A DNA stretch of 64,000 bases from Lytechinus variegatus (GCF_018143015.1 NC_054746.1:30469129-30533128); one strand, 5' to 3'; shown: positions 10,844-21,537, counted from the first letter of the stretch. Numbers and translations: made by a program. Notes: generated by a model from the sequence alone, not told the origin.

Positions 10844-12209
10844 GGGGGCCGTTTCATAAAGTTGTTTGAAAGTTAAGAGTGATTTTAAGAACGACTGGTG
10901 AACCTTTCTTACACGCTAAATAATCAATAATGAGCATATAATAGTGAAAATCATGTACCACAAAGGATCACCAGTCGTTCTTAAAGTCACTCTTAACTAG
11001 GGCTGGGACTAAAACCCGGGTACCCGGGTCCCGCCCGGAAGCCTCGGGTACCCGGGTAGAAAAATCAATACCCGATACCCGAAAACTGCTCACCAGTATA
11101 ACGTACATTTGATTTGTATTACGTTGTGTAAGACATGATTGTAACTCGTCACAAAAGTACACAAGTCTCATTTTGAATCTCACCAATTACCCTCGAAATA
11201 TCCATAAATATACTAGTTTTTCAAGTGATGATGATGTGACTGAGATCGTTCAATCGTCGCCATGTTTCTTTTGCAGCGCAGTGACGTCATCCAGCCACTG
11301 CGACGCAAGCCAATTTATGAATGAAAAAATAAGCATGCGCATTGCAAGCCTCAGCACCACGCAGTATTCCATCAAAACAAGTCTGCAATACCCTGTCACG
11401 TCGTACCAAAATCGACCTAGAATTCCTCTTTTCTTTATTTCATATGAATTATGAAAGGTATTCTGAGAGGATCTGTTTTCTCACCGATACCACGCAGGTA
11501 AGCAAATTTTATTACTTCTTGCTTTTCCATCAAAATCTTACGAAGTAGCGTCAATATTGCATCGTGTTTGTGAGTTTGTAGAATCTATCGCTACGTGAAC
11601 AAAGTCAATTGATTTCCGGGTTTCGGAGCATACGAGGCGCCAGCCAATCACGTCCTTGATACCATTTTCAGTTCATCATAAACCGAAAATGATAACACGA
11701 TCGTGATTGGCTGGCGCATTTGACGCTCCGAATCCCGGAAATCAAATGACTTTGTTCACGTAGCGATAGATTCTACAAACTCACGAACACGATGTAATAT
11801 CGACGCTACTTCGTAAGATTTTGACGGAAAAGCAAGAAGTAATAAAAATTTGCTTACCTGTGCGGTATCGGTGAGAAAACAGATCCTCTGAGAATACCTT
11901 TTATAATTCATATGAAATATAGAAAAGTGGAATTCTAGGTCGATTTGGGTACGAGGTGACAAGAGTATTGCAGACTTGTTTCGATGGAATAGTGCGTGGG
12001 GCACGGGAGGCTTGCAATGCGCATGCTTACTATATTTTCATTCATAAATTGGCTTGCGATGACGTCACCTATGGGGTTTTTAATCAGCCATATTTCGAGC
12101 GACATGATTTTCGGGTACCCGCCCGAAAATTCCCATGGGTACCCGAAGAGAAAAAAACCCGAAAATCCCAGGCCTACTCTTAACTTTCAAACAGCTTTAT
12201 GAAACACCC
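10844..12209. mobile_element. TTTCATAAAG-family MITE split by a hAT-like insertion
   Basis: Left end GGGGGCCGTTTCATAAAG at 10844 and right end CTTTATGAAACACCC near 12193-12208. Left part 10844-10997 and right part 12177-12209 are separated by the foldback element 10998-12176. ACCA flanks both sides and may be a 4 bp target duplication. Confidence 0.78.
10998..12176. mobile_element. hAT-like foldback element, 1179 bp, non-autonomous
   Basis: The ends are TAGGGCTGGGA and TCCCAGGCCTA, and the element is bordered by an exact 8 bp duplication CTCTTAAC (10990-10997 and 12177-12184), which fits hAT transposition. The inner part is a long palindrome: about 11281-11653 repeats inverted as about 11703-12068, sharing blocks such as GCATGCGCATTGCAAGCCTC, AGATTCTACAAACTCACGA (right-arm strand) and CGCCAGCCAATCACG. 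The outer flanks are rich in GGGTACCCG. No transposase was found. Confidence 0.85.
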
Positions 12210-12416
12210 ACCAGATGATTTCCAAACACTATTGTCATTGCCTAAACCTATGACCTCCAAGACTCACAGAGATCAAACATCTCCACTGTGTACTTCTCCA
12301 GTTCTACGTTCTCTTATGATCTCTGAGGTGCCATTTTGTTTCCTTCCAGTTCATAAAACAAATTGTTGTAGTGGCCAACGTTGTTTTTTATACTGGGAGT
12401 ATCTCAGGGTTGCTGG

Positions 12417-12509
12417 CTAGAAGAGGGCTGTCTCTTTTCTTGGATCAACTGGTTGAACACTAATGGTGTCATTCCCGACCCCACACAGTAAACAGTACAT
12501 GGCATATTC
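12417..12509 (-). CDS. CHURC1: CHURC1 exon 4 (stop codon)
   Basis: The acceptor TTCATAG ends at 12510. Thirty codons and TAG (12419-12417) follow. EYAMYCLLCGVGNDTISV aligns with human EYTMLCLLCGKAEDTISI, and the protein ends in Phe as in human. A MITE end lies about 200 bp beyond the stop, so the 3' UTR is either short or includes transposon sequence. Confidence 0.95.
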   Translation of the reverse strand, partial: EYAMYCLLCGVGNDTISVQPVDPRKETALF

Positions 12510-15500
12510 CTATGAACGAATGAGATAGGAAAGAGAGAGGGATTATATTCATGTTAACCGTTTCAAATTTTCTGCAGTACCAAAACACAAGTAAAATAGT
12601 GAAAAATGAAATATGCCTTATTACCATTTTGTTATTGCAACATCATACCACTTTTTATATATCTGAAGTTTAGAAGAGTCAAATTACTTAAATACACAAC
12701 AGCTTTTCAAGTAAATTTGTAGTACTCATTCAAAAATAAATATTGCAACCTGCTCAGGTGATGTAACATGAGTAACCAAAAAACTGACTTTGTTTTCTCA
12801 GCGAAAAATTCTTTGCAGTTAATTGGTGGGGTTTTAAATTCTCTTCCTTCAAACAATCTCTAACACGGCGATGACTATCAAAATCATTAAAAAATACAAG
12901 TTTTTTTATAAAAAAGATGAAGATAAACTGTAACGTGAGTAACCATCATGTAATGTGAGTAACTAGTAAAAATTATGCAGTTAGGTAACATTTTCTGTGG
13001 GATGTCAAGTTTTAAATCTCATGTTGTAAAGTTATTCTTGATTGATTAAAAGCAAAATGAGGGTACACCTCTTTGATGTGACTCTTTTGTCATCAAAACA
13101 TCAGTGGTCATACATGTACAATCACACAAAAAATTGAAAACTAGTAGAAGTATTCACAATGCCAGAGTGCATTAGTAAGTTTTGATTAACCAAACTTTAG
13201 AGTGTTCGAACAATACATTGAATGCCCTTACCAGTAACCCTATCTAGGCCGGGGTATTTCAAGGCCCCCCTTGAAATCTCGGCCATGTTTTATTTTATTT
13301 CTTTATTTTTTAAATTATATACAAAGTTTGTCTCCCTAATAAACTTCTTTGAAATGGATATAATCAACTTTCATAAAAGCCTTGTATGAGGACACTTTTC
13401 ACTTATGTCGACTTTTCATTCTATGCATGTCCAAATCATGTAACGTGAGTAACCGACACATTTCAAAAATTTGCCAGGAGCATAATAAAATTTCCCAAGT
13501 TTTGTTTTCATACAAAGGATAGTCAGACTGTGTACTTTGTTGTGATAAGGAGATGTTTAGTTCCTATCAATAATAATGGAGTTATAGCTCCAAGTATGAG
13601 TCAAGGTGTCTCCAAATGTAACGTAACCATGGAATAGCCCATATGAATAATTATATTTTTTTACAACACAAAAAAGGAGTGAAATATCAAATAGTGGTCA
13701 ACTTGGCAATAATCAATTAGAAACATGAAATCTGTGTGCATTCATGAGTTAGCATTTGCTCCTAAGACTATTTCTTTGTGTCGGTGCAGGAAGGCACAGT
13801 TCCGAACCTTATCGGTGCAGAAATGCCCTAACGCAATGCCCTCATGCAAACAACTAAGGACATGTCTGCGTGCATGCAATACGCAAAAGTATGTGCTACG
13901 CGCGTTTCTGCACCAACACAACAATTTCTTAAATATGTAACATAAATGATGGCACTTTAGCAAATTGTGAAACACTCCCAGAACTGTCAAGTGAATAAGT
14001 TATAACCTAAACAGATCTTATAAAGGGAGGGATCACACATTTCCTGCGGGAGCAAATTTCATCTAGATTCTGTGACTCACCTGATACTCCCCTTCTATTG
14101 TGAATGTGTGTTCATGCTCAGCTATCAAATGACAACAATAGGTGCATTTGTCTACATGGGGGAAAGGGAAGAGAGAAAGGGGGGAAAGTGAGGCTGGAAT
14201 GATTTATCATTAATTCAATCAAAATTCAATAAAATTGATAGATTTGGATTGAAATGAATTATATTGAAATGCATCCAATGATATGAAATTTAACATAAAT
14301 CAACAGAACAAAATTGATTGAAATCAGATATCAAATTAAACTGGAATGAAATGCATTGAAATAAATCAAAATGACTTGCTGCATGAAATACTAGTAAATT
14401 ATTTTCTTTAAAATCTATACCCAAGGAAGGGATCTCTCTATGACAATCTGCATGAACTGAAATATCCCTTGACAGATCTACATCTACAAGACAAGAGAAG
14501 AGAATTATGAGGACAACAGTCTATTTGGCCACGACCACCCTGGTGTCATGTTTAGTTAAATAAAGCCAGTACAATTAACGCTAACAGAGTTGCATGATCG
14601 TGACAATTTTGGGTCTGCATGGAGACTTACAAAATGTGTAATTTCCAAACCCTGTACCAGGGGTCAGATATTTGGTCTAAAATGTTGCCCAAGACTTGAA
14701 AGTAAACAGGCAGCAAGCGGCGCGGTCAAAAGAAATTGGCGTTGAATCAGCCCCCAAGTCTTATCAAAGTACGAAATTCAATGAAATCAAATATCATTTA
14801 ACAGACTATATATTTTATGAAGCTTGTATGGAATAATGTGTCTGATTGAATACACATTTTAAATCATATAATAAATTCTGAGTAAAAATTTTGATTGCTG
14901 GAACGTATAAAAAACAACATAAATGACAACAAACAACTAAAAATTTTAACTGTCATTCTATGGTGGATTTTTTGCCAAACTTTCATGAATATTTATCTCT
15001 CATTTTATGCTTTTATCAAAACCAACTTGACATCAGGATGTAAATCTAACAAGACTTTAACGACTTACGTTCATAAGATATGACCTCCTCTCCATCATCT
15101 TTGACCTCTACATTCCTCTGTGTGATCTTGATTGGCTCTCGTTTCTGGCACTCAGCACAGTGGTCGAAATTGAGAATGTAAGAGCCATTGTCCAAACATG
15201 TGTTGCCCTGACAACAAAAAATAGAAGCAAATAGGTGAAAAGGGGCCCACAATGACCAGATTGCAATTTCATAACTTTGCCATAGTGGCATCTTCCATGG
15301 TAACAAGGCTCAGTAGCCAATCACAATCAAGGTTTCTATGGAAATCACAATAGTTTATGTTCTACTATTATATTATATTATACTATTATATATATTATAT
15401 ATATAATATGTTAAGTTCTCTCCTTCTACCCCATCTCGATTGGCCATTTTTGTTATGAATCGTAACAAAATGGCCGATCGAGACTGGGGTAGAAGGAGAA

Positions 15501-18500
15501 CTTTTCGTTTTTTTGAGGTTCCAGTTTGTGCCCCAGACGTCAGGAAACTGCCACTCGTTAGACCTTCATCCTAAGTGCGTAATTTCTATTTTCACAATTC
15601 ATTTGGAGAAATATTGGCATTATCGTGAAATAGGTGTCCAGTTTCCTAATTCCCCCGGACACTTACCAAATGAAAAACATGTCCTCCTTTATTTAAGGCT
15701 CAGTTTCGGTTCGCCGCGATATGTCTCCCTCTACTCGTACTCGAGCTCTCAATCTCTCGTATGATATGATGTTAAACCTTGTTAATTGGTGGTTGGATGT
15801 CAATGAGAAATTACGTGGGGAAATAGGTGTCCACTGTGTACAAGTCTATGGAGAGTTTCTCCGTGCGTTTCTACAGACTGGTGTCCTATTTCACGAGTAA
15901 ATTAAGGCTTGCTAAACCTTGTTAACTAGTGATTTATTTTGTTTTGGTGTCCTATTTCACGACTATATTAAAGCTTGTTTACCCTTGTTAAATTATGATT
16001 TTCATTTGTATTTTGGAGTCCTATTTCACGACTAAATTAAGGCTTGTTAAACCTTGTTAATTGGTGGTTGGATGTCAATGAGAAATTACGTGGGGAAATA
16101 GGTGTCCACTGTGTACAAGTCTATGGAGAGTTTCTCCGTGCGTTTCTACAGACTGGTGTCCTATTTCACGAGTAAATTAAGGCTTGCTAAACCTTGTTAA
16201 CTAGTGATTTATTTTGTTTTGGTGTCCTATTTCACGACTATATTAAAGCTTGTTTACCCTTGTTAAATTATGATTTTCATTTGTATTTTGGAGTCCTATT
16301 TCACGACTAAATTAAGGCTTGTTAAACCTTGTTAATTGGTGGTTGGATGTCAATGAGAAATTACGTGGGGAAATAGGTGTCCACTGTGTACAAGTCTATG
16401 GAGAGTTTCTCCGTGCGTTTCTACAGACTGGTGTCCTATTTCACGAGTAAATTAAGGCTTGCTAAACCTTGTTAACTAGTGATTTATTTTGTTTTGGTGT
16501 CCTATTTCACGACTATATTAAAGCTTGTTTACCCTTGTTAAATTGTGATTTTCATTTGTATTTTGGAGTCCTATTTCACGACTAAATTAAGGCTTGTTAA
16601 ACCTTGTTAATTGGTGGTTGGATGTCAATGAGAAATTACGTGGGGAAATAGGTGTCCACTGTGTACAAGTCTATGGAGAGTTTCTCCGTGCGTTTCTACA
16701 GACTGGTGTCCTATTTCACGAGTAAATTAAGGCTTGCTAAACCTTGTTAACTAGTGATTTATTTTGTTTTGGTGTCCTATTTCACGACTATATTAAAGCT
16801 TGTTTACTCTTGTTAAACTATGATTTTGATTTGTATTTTGGTGTCCTATTTCACGACTAAATTAAGGCTTGTTAAACCTTGTTAATTGGTGGTTGGATGT
16901 CAATGAGAAGTTACGTGGGGAAATAGGTGTCCACTGTGTACAAGTCTATGGAGAGTTTCTCCGTGCGTTTCTACAGACTGGTGTCCTATTTCACGAGTAA
17001 ATTAAGGCTTGCTAAATCTTGTTAACTAGTGATTTATTTTGTTTTTGGTGTCCTATTTCACGACTATATTAAAGCTTGTTTACTCTTGTTAAATTATGAT
17101 TTTGATTTGTATTTTGGTGTCCTATTTCACGACTAAATTAAGGCTTGTTAAACCTTGTTATTTGGTGGTTGGATGTCAATGAGAAATTACGTGGGGAAAG
17201 AGGTGTCCACTGTGTACAAGGCTACGGAGAGTTTCTCCGTGCGTTTCTACAGACTGGTGTCCTATTTCACGAGTAAATTAAGGCTTGCTAAACCTTGTTA
17301 ACTAATGATTTTACTTTTAATTTTGGTGTCCTATTTCACGACTAGATAAAAGCTTGTTAAACCTTGTTAAATAATGATTTTAATTTATATTTTGGTGTCG
17401 ATTGAAAAACCGTCCCTAGCTGTAAAAGTCGTTCAATAGAATATTGTGTGAGGAGCAAGGAACCAGAAGCGACTGCTCTGTGTGGAGAGTTTCGCATCGG
17501 GAACAAAAGGTTTCGCATCAGATCTTTTGAAAATTGTTGAAGCGAGGATTTCTTTAGAATATCATGGTAAGGTAGATCCCGGTTCAAATTAGGCAGGACA
17601 ACAAGAATTTCAAAATGTGTTTGTTGTCCCCAAGAATGATATCAAAAAATTTCTTAATATCTAATTTGTCATGTGAAACCACTTAAAACTTACGTAAAAG
17701 TCATTTAAACTGCAAAAAAGAGCAATTTCATAGCACCAACATGGGTCGAAAAAGTCATAGACATCGCGGGTCCCTGTTAATGCACTGTCCTTACTATCGA
17801 TAGTTTAAACGATCACGATGTGCTCGCTAAATGCGCGCGCCCGTCGGCGTCTGCTAGCCGTCCTCTGCTGTGACTCTCAAATAGCCCCGCATGTGCGATT
17901 TTTAGTCAGATCGTCCCATATGCTGTTTTTCATGTTAGTACATAGATGCGTGCGCGTTTTTTGCGGACGCAGATCATGTACCCATCTCCGTCGTCTGCTA
18001 TGGCTCTCTATATCAGTCCCAACTTCTGAAATGTGTTTTCTGGTGTATTTTCATTTTGTCTACATGCAGTTTGCCCACTTGTCATTTGGTCTAATGCCAA
18101 ATGGGCTAAACCCATTTGGTCTACTAAATTGCCATTTGGTCTACACTTGGTCTAATTCTCATTTAGTGAAATGTCCCAGTTGGTCTAATTTCAGCATAAC
18201 CTACATAATTATATATTTTTTTACTTTGTCAAATACTGGTACATAAAATTGGCTTTATATCATGCAGTTCCACTTTGTAAATATGTATATTCATTTGGTT
18301 CACATGCAATTTGCCCACTTCTCATTTAGTCTAATGCCGAATGGGCTAAACCCATTTGGTCTACACTTGGTCTAATTCTCATTTTGTGAAATGTCCAGTT
18401 GGTCTAATTTCAGCACAACCTAGGCTACTTAATCATATTTTTTAAACTTATATACATATATTTTAGTCTTTATACATATACCAAATGGGCTTGACCCATT

Positions 18501-21500
18501 TGGTTTAAAAAAAAATTCTAATTGCCATTTGGTCTACACTTTGTCTAATTTACATTTGGTCTACACTACACTTGATCTAATTTTGAGTCCAGTCCAGGGT
18601 CTAATTTCAACATGACCTACATCATTATTTTATACTTTGTGAAATATATATTTTTTTCTTTATATAATTTCATTTCATCTTATAGTTTTAGCATTGGTTT
18701 CCAAATAAATAATACTTGAACAGTGGCATAATCATGATAATGGAGCCAAAAGTTTTGAAAGGTGTATCGGGTAAATTTATAAAGTTGTAAGCAGAAGCAA
18801 ACAACAAAAAAATGTTGAAGCGGGGGGGGGGGGGGGGGGGGGGCGGTGTTAATTAATTTCCTTTTATTTTCCAATGCCAGATCAATCTTTGTTTTTGCTT
18901 GCTAAATTTTTTAAAAATGATATGTTCTGTTCTCTCTACAATTTTTACTAATGATCCTTTTTTTACTTATTTTTTCAGACACATTCGCACCCGAACCGAC
19001 TCCACAAGGGAAGAGAAGGAATTATTGAACCCCTTGAGAATATACAGGTCAAGGGCTGTAATAGTATACAGGGGCACTTCCTGGGAGTTTAATTTCATTT
19101 TAATTATGTGTTTTCAGGATTTTTTTTAGGATATCTAACATTGCAGTGAAAATTATTGCCCCTGCTGATAGTTTTTCAGCTGTGCATGCCCCTCCTTAAT
19201 TTCAGTGAATAAGGTGTGGCACTGCCCTCTATGATTCATTTTGAATTTTAATTTTAATGTGTTCTTTCTACACGAGGGCATGTAATACATATTTTTTAAG
19301 AATACATCATGGATAAAGAGTTTGTATCATCATAAGAAAAAGCAAAAAGAGATATTTTGAGGGTATTTTATAGTCCACCAAAGGGAAAGTTGTTCATCAG
19401 TGACATCACACATCCTTGTCGCATTGCCAATGGGAGGATATCCATAGCATTAGTGATTGCAATATTCAAATGCTCATATCTTTCTCATTATTTGTCTGAT
19501 TTTTCTCAAACTTTCTTTATTCTTATTCTTTGATTTTTCTGTTTCTACACAAGCCTATTTGTTCCGAAGGTTTCATTCCCCTTTAAATAAACTGACAATA
19601 TATAACTGAAAATATATCATAAAAGGCAAAATAATAATTATGAGAAAAATAATAAAGAAAAACAGTTACTCAAATCAAATTCACTCAAAATCATACACTA
19701 ATGTACTCTCCTCAAAAATCAGTTCTCACTTTTAGGTATTGATCATTCATTCAGTCAATAAAATAATAAAAACAGAGACAGGAGGTCCTCCTCAAAATAA
19801 ACACAAACACAGTGTCTCACATACACACTACACATTAAGAGTAAAATCAGTTTGTATCTTTCGTGGGATTTGTTTTTATGTAAATCTGGATTCTTCTTGT
19901 TAGTAGGGCCTTAGGTCACTCTGACTTGAACTTAAAACTTCCAATCTCAAGAAGGCAAGATATCTCAGTAGATAGTCATTGTCAAGATGTTTAGGAGTTC
20001 AATCTGGTGGTGAGGTTATTCACGATGGCATCTGATATTCTGGCAGAAAGAATGAGAAATAAAAAAGTGCATAAATACAATTATTTATTTTTTCAATGCA
20101 AATTAAATTAACGAGTCATTCAAGATAGTGTGTATTTTTTTAGGGGGGGGGGGTGATGGCATGCATGACAAGTTTTTAGTCCAAATTATTTTTATCTTCA
20201 TTTATTTTCCACTTTGTATTACCATTTATTCAAAAATTGCAATAAACATATTAATAAATGAGTTTTAATCTAGTTGGCAAAAGAAAAACCAGTGGTGGCG
20301 GCAGTGCAAAGAAAAGGCCAGCTAGTAAAAGGCAGTATTAAAAGCACTGTGTCTGAGTGACTGACACCACGGCACTGAGTGACTGACAGTGAGGTGAATG
20401 TTCATTTTCCAGTGCATGCACATTATTGCCCCATCATAGTCACTCGTTTTCAGAAAATATTTAGTTATTCCTCATATGACCATGATTATCTCCTTCATGT
20501 CATTACTCTGGTGTTTATTCATGATTTTAAATTCAGGAAATCATTTAGCAAACAAAGAAAACAAAGCATTTCTTGACTGTGATTCCGTGTGATTCAAGTT
20601 CTATTTCATTTCTGTGTATCACACGTACGTGACGTAATCTTGATCTGTAATCTGCTAATTGTTATGTTAATTAATCATCCCGTGCGCGCGATTAAAATGG
20701 CTCGAAATTCGACCAAATTCAAGGGCAGCTCAGCTTGTAAACCTCACTGAGAAGTGCTTCCACAGCCCTTGCGATTCCCCGCGCTGCAATTTAACTGCAA
20801 GACACAGAAAGGAAATCAATTCAAGTTTCACAATCAACGGAAAATCCAGAACCCTTCGAGACCCATTTTGCAAGAAATGCAACTAAATAAGGTAAGAATT
20901 GAGAGCAACTCACGACACTTTTGACTTACCGACACTTTCATGGTTATTTTTGGAAGATTTCATGGAATTTGGGGCACGAAAATGACTTCGGTAGCTCGCG
21001 AAAGTCCTATGCATTACGATGACATATTTTTCATCGCACGGGAGGACAATCACAAAGAGAAAATATCATATTCATCCGCGCTGACAGGGGCTTAATTTTG
21101 ACGATATCGCATCGCTATGCGATTTCACTCATTGACAAGCGGACGAAACTTACGTACAAATTTTGAGCACTTCCGCGACAGCGCCATCTAGTGACTACGG
21201 CCGTGCCGGTTCAAATAAGTGTCCAGTTTCCTAAAGCACGGAATGGCCGAAATATTTAGACCATAAATCACGCTAGTCCTGTGAGTATGGTCAAATACAC
21301 GGTAAGCCCCTGGGCTCCCTGGCCTGGCCCTGGGTTACCTCCTGGCTAGCCAGGTTCGGGGCCCCGCCGCGCTCCCGACCCCCCGGCAGAGCTCAGAGAG
21401 ACCGTACACAACTCCCAAACACAACTCAAGTTCCCGGCGTTTTTAAACCGATTCTTATCTACCTTGCACAAATCTTTACGACCTAAAATTCAACCTACCC

Positions 21501-21537
21501 TGTCTGGGCATTTACTTTTGACACATTCTCCACACAT
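12417..21537 (-). CDS. CHURC1: CHURC1 (Churchill domain protein), complete, four exons
   Basis: Four minus-strand exons (21499-21537, 15069-15207, 14081-14151, 12417-12509) join in phase at GT/AG borders to give 113 codons plus TAG; human CHURC1 has 112. Matches to remembered human CHURC1 run along the whole length: MCGECVKSKCPDR for MCGDCVEKEYPNR, GNTCLDNGSYILNF for GNICLENGSFLLNF, DGEEVISYEH for DGEEIVTYDH, EHEHTFTI for RHEYTFSI, QEYAMYCLLCG for QEYTMLCLLCG, and VDPRKETALF at the end for DDPRQMTLLF. Cys2, Cys5, Cys17, Cys30, Cys33, Cys62, Cys65, Cys89 and Cys92 are candidate zinc ligands; Cys10 and Cys66 are extra. Churchill is a small zinc-binding protein described in chick as an FGF-induced regulator of gastrulation and neural fate; whether it binds DNA directly has been questioned. 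The gene converges on TRMT6, and intron 1 (6.3 kb) holds a large tandem array. Confidence 0.96.
12510..14080. other. CHURC1 intron 3
   Basis: AT-rich intron containing the spaced TGTAACGTGAGTAACC motif (see findings) and, at about 13770-13930, a weak inverted repeat. Confidence 0.75.
13770..13930. repeat. Imperfect inverted repeat
   Basis: TTGTGTCGGTGCAG (13776-13789) mirrors CTGCACCAACACAA (about 13909-13922), with further mirrored GC-rich blocks between. Probably a small MITE in CHURC1 intron 3. Confidence 0.45.
14081..14151 (-). CDS. CHURC1: CHURC1 exon 3
   Basis: The acceptor CATGTAG ends at 14152 and the donor GTGAGT starts at 14080. Two bases complete the His codon split with exon 2; 23 codons follow, KCTYCCHLIAEHEHTF then TIEGEYQ, matching human LCKNCHHVIARHEYTF. 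Confidence 0.94.
14152..15068. other. CHURC1 intron 2
   Basis: AT-rich intron with an A/T-biased degenerate region (about 14210-14400) of repeated GAAAT and TCAAT words. Nothing else recognised. Confidence 0.7.
15069..15207 (-). CDS. CHURC1: CHURC1 exon 2
   Basis: The acceptor TTGTTGTCAG lies at 15217-15208 and the donor GTAAGT starts at 15068. It has 46 codons plus one base of a His codon. The residues GNTCLDNGSYILNFDHCAEC contain the central Cys and CXXC pair, and the exon ends with DGEEVISYE. Confidence 0.95.
15413..15503. repeat. Snap-back hairpin, 91 bp
   Basis: AAGTTCTCTCCTTCTACCCC at 15413 and GGGGTAGAAGGAGAACTT ending at 15503 are the tips of two ~44 bp arms around a tiny loop near 15458; the inner part has TGGCCATTTTTGTTA against TAACAAAATGGCC. 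An AT-rich palindromic tract (15361-15410) lies next to it. Probably a solo foldback MITE. Confidence 0.75.
15765..17400. repeat. Satellite-like higher-order array, 275 bp unit, six copies
   Basis: The marker GGTTGGATGT recurs at 15791, 16066, 16341, 16616, 16891 and 17167, spaced 275, 275, 275, 275 and 276 bp. Each unit contains three related sub-units of about 66-69 bp, each opening with GGTGTCCTATTTCACGA or GGAGTCCTATTTCACGA and continuing TAAATTAAGGCTTG, plus a distinct block with TACGTGGGGAAATAGGTGTC. The first four units are nearly identical; the last two are more diverged. It lies inside CHURC1 intron 1. Confidence 0.93.
18060..18640. repeat. Degenerate tandem repeat of CATTTGGTCTA words
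   Basis: Many copies of CATTTGGTCTA(A/C), with two longer direct copies: TTTGCCCACTTGTCATTTGG at about 18070 and TTTGCCCACTTCTCATTTAG at about 18310, each followed by TCTAATGCC-AATGGGCTAAACCC. The palindromic CCAAATGGGCTAAACCCATTTGG suggests hairpins. Mirrored remnants appear near 46885-46940. Confidence 0.75.
18820..18842. repeat. Poly(G) run
   Basis: An almost unbroken run of more than 20 G on the plus strand. Similar runs of 9-19 G or C occur at 5897, 20144, 23095, 24844, 29864, 30659, 40282, 41401, 41827 and 42101. These are candidate G-quadruplex tracts. Confidence 0.85.
19395..19588. mobile_element. Half of a TTAA-type MITE
   Basis: AGTGACATCACACATCC then, further on, TTTTTCTCAAACTTTC and CATTCCCCTTTAAA resemble the right half of the 115-605 family, ending at CCCCTTTAAA. 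Only one arm was seen. Confidence 0.5.
21178..21194 (+). promoter_or_regulatory. CTCF-like motif
   Basis: ACAGCGCCATCTAGTGA matches the core of the conserved CTCF motif (GCGCC-(A/C)(C/T)CTAGTGG) except for its last base. It lies in the CpG-richer stretch 300 bp into CHURC1 intron 1. A single match can occur by chance. Confidence 0.4.
21499..21537 (-). CDS. CHURC1: CHURC1 exon 1 (start codon)
   Basis: The ATG is at 21537-21535 and the next codons give MCGECVKSKCPDR. The donor GTAGGT follows at once (21498 downward). The 13-codon length and phase-0 donor match the first exon boundary expected from human MCGDCVEKEYPNR. Too short to be found by ORF length; it was located by its CXXC start and its donor. 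Confidence 0.92.

Larger units (their letters stand above)
5481..12416. other. Intergenic region between convergent TRMT6 and CHURC1
   Basis: No coding exon was found on either strand. It holds several MITEs listed separately (7755-7984, 8841-9017, 9481-9580, 9997-10268, 10844-12209) and otherwise unremarkable AT-rich DNA. The 3' UTRs of both genes must end here. A 32 bp splice-flanked stretch at about 8359-8390 (minus) was considered but has no support as an exon. Confidence 0.7.
17401..21498. other. CHURC1 intron 1, 5' part
   Basis: Holds the TTTGGTCTA repeats (18060-18640), a G run (18820-18842), a MITE remnant (19395-19588) and a CpG-richer stretch (about 20640-21420) towards exon 1. No exon was recognised on either strand. 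Confidence 0.65.

Noticed and set aside
17818-18246. A 142-codon plus-strand frame
   Set aside because: It runs into the CATTTGGTCTA repeat and shows no protein family signal.
20700-20895. Possible plus-strand first exon ending in a GTAAGA donor
   Set aside because: CpG-richer, but with no downstream exon and no coding similarity; left as intron sequence.
21295-21420. GC-rich stretch with GGTTCGGGGCC resembling a tRNA B box
   Set aside because: The B box lacks the invariant A, and no A box or cloverleaf could be drawn around it.
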